Assembly (NCBI GenBank): GCA_003218945.1
Contig: QHPE01000152.1
Location: 17,770 to 55,749 of the forward strand
Length of the DNA stretch: 37,980 bases
Reading direction: 5' to 3'
Origin: Verrucomicrobiota bacterium
Lineage (GTDB): Bacteria; Verrucomicrobiota; Verrucomicrobiia; Chthoniobacterales; UBA10450
Shown one piece after another: positions 26,001 through 33,681 of the stretch. Within the stretch, counting starts at the first letter, position 1. Every line of letters begins with the position of its first letter. The position numbers and the translations under genes were made by a program. The notes under the pieces are model-generated. The model was not told the DNA's origin. It searched no databases and worked only from the letters and a program-made list of their open reading frames with translations.

Positions 26001-27468
26001 TGGCAGCGGGAATCAGCGGCATCAGGATCAGAACAATCCAACGCAGCCGGTGCAATGCTTCCGGGTCAAGGCTGAACGTGAGAGGCTTCGCAATTTTTGG
26101 CGCGATACCGATCATCTGCTCGCGGCTCAACAGCCAGTTCACTGCGCCGGAAGCAAAATCCAGCGCCGCCTGATCCTGCATGATGGCATTGTCTTGAATG
26201 AATGTAGAATTGCTCATCGCGACGAGGCGAGACGAGTTCACCTGCACTCGAGTATCAGCGCTGCCACCTTTTTCCGCCGCCGCAGCGATTGTCAGTGGCG
26301 TGTCGCCCGCTTTTTGCGCGTCTCCCTGAAGCTTTGCCTGATTATCTGAGTTGTAGTCAGTCTCGGCAAAGTAACCTTTTTCAGCCTGAATGAGCGGCTG
26401 CAGCCGGATGTTGACAGCTCGGCCGCGGTTTGGATCCAGTGTGAGTGAAGATGTGCCGCCGACAAAAATTGCCCGCACATCCGCCAGCCGCTTCGTAACT
26501 TGGCTGTCACCGAGGAAATGCGCCTGGACATCTCTCGTCAGCGCAAGCTCTTGAATTCCTGTGCGCACGAAAGCCATGAGCCTGTCGTCATTTACTTTGA
26601 TCCCCAGCTCATCCAGAAAGCTGCGCAGTCTGGGTGTGTTCGCTGCCGGGTCGACAAGAACGAGGATGCGTCCCTGTTTGTCCCAGAAATCTCGCAGCAC
26701 TTTCATTTCGTGATCGGAAAAATCGTACTGCGGCCCGACGATCATTACTGCATTCATATCAGCAGGGATTGCAGCCTGATCGAGAAGGTTCAACTCTTGA
26801 AATTTGATATTTTCATTCTCGATAAAGGTTTTCAGCATCGTGACCGGGCTGGTGGGTGCGGAAAGCGCCGCTTCCTTGTGGCCGGTGACATAGCCCAGCG
26901 TTTTCTTTTTCCCTTCTACGAGGTCGATCATCGCGCTGGTGATCGCCTGTTCGCCTTTGAATGCGGCGACCCGCGGACCTTCGCCGAACTCCATTCCACT
27001 CTGGTCAACATCGGCCATCTCTGATGCTTTCACCGTCTTGTTGCGCCCGTTGTAGTCGAGCACCAAAAGGCTCTCGTCAGTGACGACTTTGTATTTATCG
27101 AACAACTCCTTGGCTCGGGAAAGATTCCGCTCGGGATCGATTTGCTCGACGTCGATTTTGCTTTTCCCGGCGTACTGATATTCCGTCAACAGATTCTGAA
27201 CGTCCGAGGTGATCGGTGTGTTCGGCGAAAAGAAGACCGTGATGCGCATCTTATCTTTGAGGGAGTCAAGGAAACGCTTCGTTTTATCTGACAATGCATA
27301 TTTTTGGTCGCGTGAAAAATCCCAGCGGGCGTAGTGTTTAAAAGCGTACGAATTGACCATCGCAGCGAGAAACAGGACCAGCACAATCTGGACGACAACA
27401 TTGAGACCAATCCGGACCCGGCCAATTTTTCTCGCGCGGACGCGCGGCTGCTCTGATTCCTCAGCCAT
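25966..27468 (-). CDS. GldG-like ABC-transporter auxiliary protein
   Basis: N- and C-terminal TMs; KYALSDKTKRFLDSLKDKMRITVFFSPN...VMIVGPQYDFSDHEMKVLRDFWDKQGRILVLVDP. Confidence 0.82.
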   Translation of the reverse strand: MAEESEQPRVRARKIGRVRIGLNVVVQIVLVLFLAAMVNSYAFKHYARWDFSRDQKYALSDKTKRFLDSLKDKMRITVFFSPNTPITSDVQNLLTEYQYAGKSKIDVEQIDPERNLSRAKELFDKYKVVTDESLLVLDYNGRNKTVKASEMADVDQSGMEFGEGPRVAAFKGEQAITSAMIDLVEGKKKTLGYVTGHKEAALSAPTSPVTMLKTFIENENIKFQELNLLDQAAIPADMNAVMIVGPQYDFSDHEMKVLRDFWDKQGRILVLVDPAANTPRLRSFLDELGIKVNDDRLMAFVRTGIQELALTRDVQAHFLGDSQVTKRLADVRAIFVGGTSSLTLDPNRGRAVNIRLQPLIQAEKGYFAETDYNSDNQAKLQGDAQKAGDTPLTIAAAAEKGGSADTRVQVNSSRLVAMSNSTFIQDNAIMQDQAALDFASGAVNWLLSREQMIGIAPKIAKPLTFSLDPEALHRLRWIVLILMPLIPAAIGTVVWWQRRV

Positions 27469-27471
27469 GAA

Positions 27472-28227
27472 TCACAACCTCCACTTCCTGGATTGAAATG
27501 CCTGATACGTGAGCACCAGCACCACAATCGTCATGCTGACGTAAAGAACGATCGGCCGGGTATCGATGACACCTCGCGAGAACGTCCCCATGTGTTCGAT
27601 CGCAGAAAAATAGCCCAGCAAATCGCGCGTCGCGGAAGTTACGTCGAGCAGGATGAACTGCACTAAGCCGAGAAAGAACAAAAGCGTGATTGCGCAGAAC
27701 GAAATGATTGCCGCGATGATCTGGTTCCGGGTCAGCACAGATGTGAGGCAGCCAATCGAAAGATAAAACATCCCAAGCAGTAGAAGCATCAGGTAGGAGC
27801 CGAAGTATGCTCCGGGAGAGTGCGCCGCAGGCTGGTTTGTTATTCTCGCGAAAATCCAAAAATAAAGCAGCGTCGGGATCCAGAGGATCACGTAAAACAC
27901 AAGCGCCCCAAGAAATTTCGAGAGCACCACTTGCCAGTCGCGCACCGGTGCAGTCGTGAGCGGCTCAATGGTGCCGAGCTTAAATTCTTCGGCAAACAAG
28001 CGCATCGTGATCAACGGAAAAATCAAAACAAAGGCGAACCAAAAGAACACCGAATTAAAGAAAGCCTCCTGGATTGTGTACTGCACCTGGCGCTGGTTCA
28101 TGAACGAGACCTGGAAGTAAAAATCGATCCCGCTGATGATCAGAAAAAAGATCATCACGATGTAAGCGATCGGAGAGTAGAAATAGCTGCGCACCTCGCG
28201 CGACAGCAGGGTCCAGAATTTACGCAT
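27472..28227 (-). CDS. ABC-2 permease, GldF-like
   Basis: Six-TM-like protein; FYSPIAYIVMIFFLIISG...LFAEEFKLGTIEPLTTAPVRDWQVVLSKFLGAL. Confidence 0.85.
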   Translation of the reverse strand: MRKFWTLLSREVRSYFYSPIAYIVMIFFLIISGIDFYFQVSFMNQRQVQYTIQEAFFNSVFFWFAFVLIFPLITMRLFAEEFKLGTIEPLTTAPVRDWQVVLSKFLGALVFYVILWIPTLLYFWIFARITNQPAAHSPGAYFGSYLMLLLLGMFYLSIGCLTSVLTRNQIIAAIISFCAITLLFFLGLVQFILLDVTSATRDLLGYFSAIEHMGTFSRGVIDTRPIVLYVSMTIVVLVLTYQAFQSRKWRL

Positions 28228-28254
28228 CGTTCCGCACTACTCCAGTTACTCCAG

Positions 28255-29190
28255 TCAGACCTGATCCGGGTGGGTTAGCTCAACAAACACATCCTCGAGT
28301 GTGCCGCGCCGCTGAGTGAGTTCGCGCACGGCCCAGCGGCGTTCGACGGCTAGCTGGAAAACCGCATCACGGACATCCGTACCCGATTCAACCCGCAGCG
28401 AGAATCTCTTCCACTCGTCCCGACCACCGGTAACAACGTCTCGAACGCCAGAAATTTTCTTTAATTCCTCTTCGCCGTTGTCGTTCCCGACCTTTGCTTC
28501 GAGCTCGACGCCGCCCGCTTGTCTGATTTTCCCCAGCAAATTTTCCGGCGTATCGCACGCCTCGATTCGCCCTCTGTGAACGATAATCACCCGGCTGCAC
28601 GTCATCTCCACCTCGGGCAAAATGTGCGTTGAAAGCAAAATGGTGTGCTGCTTGCCAAGATTTTTGATTAACTCGCGGACCTGCCGGATCTGATTGGGAT
28701 CCAGACCGATCGTCGGTTCGTCTAGAATAAGAAGGTCCGGTTCAGACAGCAGCGCGTCCGCCAGGCCAACGCGCTGGCGATACCCTTTGGACAACGCGCC
28801 GATGACCTTTCGCTCAACGTCCTTAAGCCCACAGAGTTCCTTCACATCGCCAACACGCTCTGCAATGCGGCGGTGTGGCACGCCTTTGAGCGCCGCGCGG
28901 TAATTCAGATACTCCGTCACGCGCATGTCGCTGTAAAGCGGCACATTTTCGGGCATGTAACCGAGGTGCGCCCGCGCCTTAAGTGATTGTTCAAAGACAT
29001 CGAAGCCCGCGATGCTGGCGCGGCCCGAAGTCGGCGGCATGAAGCCGGCCAGGATCCGCATGGTCGTCGTTTTCCCAGCGCCGTTCGGGCCGAGGAATCC
29101 CATGATCTCCCCTCGGGAAACCTCGAAATTCAGATCCTGAATGGCAGTCTGACCAGCGTAACGTTTCGTCAGGTTCTCAACCTTGATCAT
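28255..29190 (-). CDS. ABC transporter ATP-binding protein, GldA-like
   Basis: Walker A GPNGAGKTT; signature region LSKGYRQRVGLADALLSEPDLLILDEPTIGLDP. Confidence 0.92.
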   Translation of the reverse strand: MIKVENLTKRYAGQTAIQDLNFEVSRGEIMGFLGPNGAGKTTTMRILAGFMPPTSGRASIAGFDVFEQSLKARAHLGYMPENVPLYSDMRVTEYLNYRAALKGVPHRRIAERVGDVKELCGLKDVERKVIGALSKGYRQRVGLADALLSEPDLLILDEPTIGLDPNQIRQVRELIKNLGKQHTILLSTHILPEVEMTCSRVIIVHRGRIEACDTPENLLGKIRQAGGVELEAKVGNDNGEEELKKISGVRDVVTGGRDEWKRFSLRVESGTDVRDAVFQLAVERRWAVRELTQRRGTLEDVFVELTHPDQV

Positions 29191-29240
29191 TGTGTAACAC
29201 TTCGATGAGACAACCGAACCGCGATTGCGTTGGCAATTTT

Positions 29241-30392
29241 TTATCGCGCCGTCAGAGTCAGGGTTGCGAGCTCATGGTTCTCTCCACGGGCGTGGATAAT
29301 GCCGATGGTGAATTCCGCGTCTGCGCCGCTCGCGGCAGTTCGTAAAGCTTCCTCGACCTGTGGCACGGAAGAAACGTCCGATTTGTTTATGCGATAGATC
29401 ACCATTCCGCGCTTGATTCCGGCCTGGTCTGCCGGGCTATCCGGTTCCACTGCCGTAATCAAAACTCCACGGCCTCGGAGATAACCAAGCGCATCGCTCA
29501 ATTCCTGGTTCAAGTCTTGTAGCTGCATTCCAAACAACTTCTCGGCGCGCGCCTCGCTCGGTTCGGCAGGCGCAGGCGAGTTTTTAAGTTTCCCCTGCTT
29601 CATCGCCACTTGCTTGAAATGATTGACACTGTCACGCACGACGTTGGCTGGAATGGCGAAACCGAGTCCCTGCGTGGGCACGCCCTGTGGCGTGAAGGCC
29701 ATCTTTGCAGAAGCAATACCGACCAGCCGGCCGGAGAGATCGATCACCGGGCCCCCGCTATTGCCGGGATTAATTGCGGCGTCGGTTTGCACCAAATCCT
29801 TGTACTCGGTCTCCTCCACGGTGATGTTGCGTTTGGCGGCGCTCAGCACGCCACGACTGATCGAGCTGCCGTAGCCTACGGCGTTGCCGACTACCATTAC
29901 TGTCTCACCGAGCAGATTGGGAGAAATGTTGTCGAGATTGATGAATGGGAAATCGGTTTGCGCATCGATTTTGATGAATGCCAGATCGGTCTTGTCGTCG
30001 CCGGCAATGTAATGAGCGCGGTAAGTCTTGCCATCGTTTGTGGTGACGTGAATCTTCAAGTCCGCCGCCCGCTCGACTACGTGCTGGTTCGTTACGATAT
30101 ACCCGGCAGGATCGATGATGAAACCCGAGCCGAGACTTTGCAGGGTCTGACGGATTTCGCGCGGCCGAACCCGATTGTAGCCGAAGAACTGCGTATAGAA
30201 ATCGTCAATCGGGTCGCGCACAGTGCGTCGAACGACACGCTCCGTATTGATATTCACCACCGCAGGTAGAACCTTCGCCACAGCGAGAACCGAAGGCTCC
30301 GAGGCGGGATCGGCCTGTGCGAAACATGGCGCTGACACCGCGACCATCAAAAACGCTGCCAGCGCGCACACAAGATAACCCTTCTGACGCAT
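29241..30392 (-). CDS. HtrA/DegP-like periplasmic serine protease with PDZ domain
   Basis: Signal peptide; catalytic VTNQHVV, TDLAFIKID, NPGNSGGPVID; C-terminal PDZ. Confidence 0.92.
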   Translation of the reverse strand: MRQKGYLVCALAAFLMVAVSAPCFAQADPASEPSVLAVAKVLPAVVNINTERVVRRTVRDPIDDFYTQFFGYNRVRPREIRQTLQSLGSGFIIDPAGYIVTNQHVVERAADLKIHVTTNDGKTYRAHYIAGDDKTDLAFIKIDAQTDFPFINLDNISPNLLGETVMVVGNAVGYGSSISRGVLSAAKRNITVEETEYKDLVQTDAAINPGNSGGPVIDLSGRLVGIASAKMAFTPQGVPTQGLGFAIPANVVRDSVNHFKQVAMKQGKLKNSPAPAEPSEARAEKLFGMQLQDLNQELSDALGYLRGRGVLITAVEPDSPADQAGIKRGMVIYRINKSDVSSVPQVEEALRTAASGADAEFTIGIIHARGENHELATLTLTAR

Positions 30393-30468
30393 ATACTCAG
30401 CAAATAACGAGACCGACTTCCGACTGTCAACTTGCCGCCGGCGCTAATCATCGGACATTAAATCTGCT

Positions 30469-33216
30469 ATGCGCACATCCATTGACGCTCGCGCAAATCT
30501 CAACCTGATCGAGGAAAACTATCGTCGGTGGCAGGAGAATCCTGATTTAGTAGATTCAGGGTGGTCTGCCTTCTTTGAAGGATTCGAGCTGGGGAATCTG
30601 CCACAGCAAAACGGAGCCCCGGAAGCTTCCGGGGAGGCGGAGGCGCGCGAAGCGGCATTGCAGACGCGCGTTGATAGTCTCGTTTACGCGTATTGCTCGC
30701 TCGGGCACACAATCGCGCGGGTGGACCCGTTGGCAGAAACAGCGCCCGCCAATCCGTTGCTGAGTCTCAAGGAGTTTGGCTTCAGCGAATCAGATCTTGA
30801 TCGTCGCGTTTCCTCGAAATTCTTCCTCGACAACCGCCCGATGACGTTGCGCGAGATGGTCGCCGGTCTCGCAAGAATCTATGCCGATTCCATTGGCTCG
30901 GAGTTCATGCACATCCAGGACCCGCACATCCGCGACTGGATTCGGCGGCAACTGGAGACAAGACCGCACAAGCATTTAACCCCGCGTGCGGTTCAAATCG
31001 GTTTGCTTCGGGCACTGCTCGAAGCCGAATCATTCGAGATCTTCCTGCATACCCGCTTCGTCGGGCAAAAACGCTTCTCGTTGCAGGGATCGGAAACACT
31101 GATGGTCGCTCTTGAGACAATCCTGCACAAATGCCCGGAGGGCGGCGTCGAAGAGATCTGCATGGGCATGGCGCATCGCGGGCGGCTCAATGTGCTCGCG
31201 AATTTTTTGCGAAAATCGCTCAAAATTATCTTCACCGAGTTTAGCGAGAATTACATTCCCGACTTGGTCGCCGGCGACGGCGACGTGAAATACCACCTCG
31301 GCTATGACGCCGTGCGCCGGCTCGCTTCCGGCGCCGAGGTCGAGATCCGGCTGTCGTCCAACCCCAGCCACTTGGAAGCTGTCGATCCGGTAGTCGAAGG
31401 GAAAGCGCGCGCCCGCCAGCGCATTCGCGGAGATACCGAACACCGAAGGAAAGTTTTGCCGCTGCTTGTGCACGGTGATGCGGCGTTCATCGCGCAGGGG
31501 ATCGTAGCCGAGACACTCAACCTGTCGCAGTTACACGGTTACAGCACTGGCGGCACCATTCACGTCGTGGTGAACAATCAAATTGGCTTCACTACGCTTC
31601 CCAAAGATGCGCGATCGTCCCGGTACGCTACGGACATCGCTAAGATCATCGAAGCCCCGATTTTCCATGTAAACGGCGACGATCCGCTTGCGGTGAAATT
31701 TGTCAGCGATTTGGCATTCGATTTCCGTCAGCAGTTCGGGCGCGACGTGGTCATCGACTTGTATTGCTATCGCCGCTATGGACACAACGAAGGAGATGAA
31801 CCTTCCTTCACGCAACCCGATCTCTACGCAAGGATCGAAAAACGCCCTTCGGTTACCCAGCTTTATAAACGCGAGTTGCTCGAAGCCGGCACGCTGACCG
31901 AAGACGACGCTGCCTCGCTGGAAACCGAGTTCGCACTGCGGCTGGAAATGACGCGCGATGAGGTGAACGCCATCGAAAAACGCAGAGCGGGACAAAAGGC
32001 CAGGTTCAAGGAATCAACGGCGATCTTTCAACCGCAGTACACGAGCGAGTCCGAGCCGACTGCCATCAGCGAGAAGACGCTGAAAACGATCGTCGACGGT
32101 CTCACGCGTGTCCCAAAGGGGTTCGAAGTCCAGCCAAAGATCCAACGCATTGTGCTCGATCATCAGCACAAAGTGTTCGAGGAGGGCGGGCCTTATGAAT
32201 GGCATTACGCCGAAGCGCTCGCATTCGGTTCACTTCTTTTGGAGGGAATTCCGATCCGATTATCGGGTCAGGACAGTTCGCGCGGCACGTTCAGTACACG
32301 GCATTCAGTGCTATACGATGCAAAGACGGGCAAACCCTACGTGCCGCTGATGCATCTGGCTGAAAAACAAGGGCGGATTTGCATGTACAACAGCCCGTTG
32401 TCCGAAGCTGCCGTGCTTGGGTTCGATTACGGTTACTCACTCGATTATCCGAAAATGCTTTGTCTCTGGGAAGCGCAGTTCGGTGATTTCATTAACGGCG
32501 CGCAGACGATCATCGATCAGTTCATCGTCTCAGCGGAATCTAAGTGGCAAAGCCCCAGTGGGATTGTGCTGTTGCTTCCCCACGGCTACGAAGGGCAGGG
32601 TCCGGAACATTCCAGCGCTCGCATCGAGCGCTTTCTTCAATCCTGCGCCGAAGACAACATCCAAGTCTGCAATCTCACTACCGCCGCGCAGTACTTCCAT
32701 GTCCTGCGCCGCCAGATGAAACGCGACTTCATCAAGCCACTCATCATCTTTACGCCAAAGAGTCTGTTGCGCGCCAAGTATGCATCCTCGCCTGCTGAAG
32801 AATTCATCCATGGCCGCTTCGAGGAAGTACTCGGCTCATCTCAAGCTGGTCCAGTCGATAACGTGAAGCGCATCATCTTTTGCTCCGGCAAAGTCTATTA
32901 CGACCTGCTCAATTACCGGACTGATCGCAAGATTGACGATGCGGCGATCGTCCGCATCGAGCAGCTATATCCGCTGGCGGAAAAGAAGCTGCGCGAAATG
33001 CTCAAGCCATTTCCTAAAAACGCGAAGTTCGTCTGGTGTCAGGAAGAATCGGAAAACATGGGCGCGTGGACTTTCATCGAACCGCGCTTGCGTGCGCTTT
33101 TTTGCACGGAAATCGCGTACTCCGGACGCGAAGCCAGTGCCAGCCCTGCCGTCGGCGCACTCGCCCGCCACAAGCGCGAGCAAGCGCGTCTGGTAGCCGA
33201 CGCATTTTCGGTTTAG
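30469..33216 (+). CDS. sucA: 2-oxoglutarate dehydrogenase E1 component
   Basis: 915 aa; MAHRGRLNVL, GDGDVKYHLG, SNPSHLEAVDPVVEGKARA, RRYGHNEGDEPSFTQP, HGYEGQGPEHSSARIERFLQ. Confidence 0.96.
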   Translation: MRTSIDARANLNLIEENYRRWQENPDLVDSGWSAFFEGFELGNLPQQNGAPEASGEAEAREAALQTRVDSLVYAYCSLGHTIARVDPLAETAPANPLLSLKEFGFSESDLDRRVSSKFFLDNRPMTLREMVAGLARIYADSIGSEFMHIQDPHIRDWIRRQLETRPHKHLTPRAVQIGLLRALLEAESFEIFLHTRFVGQKRFSLQGSETLMVALETILHKCPEGGVEEICMGMAHRGRLNVLANFLRKSLKIIFTEFSENYIPDLVAGDGDVKYHLGYDAVRRLASGAEVEIRLSSNPSHLEAVDPVVEGKARARQRIRGDTEHRRKVLPLLVHGDAAFIAQGIVAETLNLSQLHGYSTGGTIHVVVNNQIGFTTLPKDARSSRYATDIAKIIEAPIFHVNGDDPLAVKFVSDLAFDFRQQFGRDVVIDLYCYRRYGHNEGDEPSFTQPDLYARIEKRPSVTQLYKRELLEAGTLTEDDAASLETEFALRLEMTRDEVNAIEKRRAGQKARFKESTAIFQPQYTSESEPTAISEKTLKTIVDGLTRVPKGFEVQPKIQRIVLDHQHKVFEEGGPYEWHYAEALAFGSLLLEGIPIRLSGQDSSRGTFSTRHSVLYDAKTGKPYVPLMHLAEKQGRICMYNSPLSEAAVLGFDYGYSLDYPKMLCLWEAQFGDFINGAQTIIDQFIVSAESKWQSPSGIVLLLPHGYEGQGPEHSSARIERFLQSCAEDNIQVCNLTTAAQYFHVLRRQMKRDFIKPLIIFTPKSLLRAKYASSPAEEFIHGRFEEVLGSSQAGPVDNVKRIIFCSGKVYYDLLNYRTDRKIDDAAIVRIEQLYPLAEKKLREMLKPFPKNAKFVWCQEESENMGAWTFIEPRLRALFCTEIAYSGREASASPAVGALARHKREQARLVADAFSV
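30617..30634. repeat. Perfect 18-nt palindrome inside the sucA linker
   Basis: CCCCGGAAGCTTCCGGGG. Confidence 0.7.
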
Positions 33217-33217
33217 G

Positions 33218-33658
33218 CTGATTAGCCGGAATGCGAGCGGCATCGGCGTGATCGTCGATTCCAGTGGGCATCTTGGAACAACCACGTCCTCGGCCCGGTT
33301 CAAGGAGAACATCCAGCCAATGGATAAAGCGAGCGAGGCAGTTCTGTCGCTCCAACCGGTTACTTTTCGCTACAAGAAAGAGCTGGATTCCAAAGGCATT
33401 CCGCAATTTGGCCTCGTAGCGGAGCAAGTCGAGAAGGTTGATCCCGACCTGGTGGCGAAAGATGACCAAGGCAAGCCCTACTCAGTTCGCTACGAAGCAG
33501 TCAATGCGATGTTACTTAATGAATTCCTGAAGGAGCACCAGAGCGTTGAGGAACTAAAGGGAATCGTCGCGGAGCAGGAGAAGGAAATTAAAGCCCTGAG
33601 CGCGCAGGTGAACGGACGTGGATTAAAAGCCGCAGGTGTGAACGACCAGCTTCGATAA
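33218..33658 (+). pseudogene. C-terminal remnant of an S74/endosialidase-chaperone-domain protein
   Basis: Frame reads LISRNASGIGVIVDSSGHLGTTTSSARFKENIQPMDKASEAVLSLQPVTFRYKKELDSKGIPQFGLVAEQVEKVDPDLV...; begins 1 nt after the sucA stop. Only an internal GTG (33248) is available as start. Confidence 0.72.
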
Positions 33659-33681
33659 GGCAAAGACTAATGTGCGTGCAG

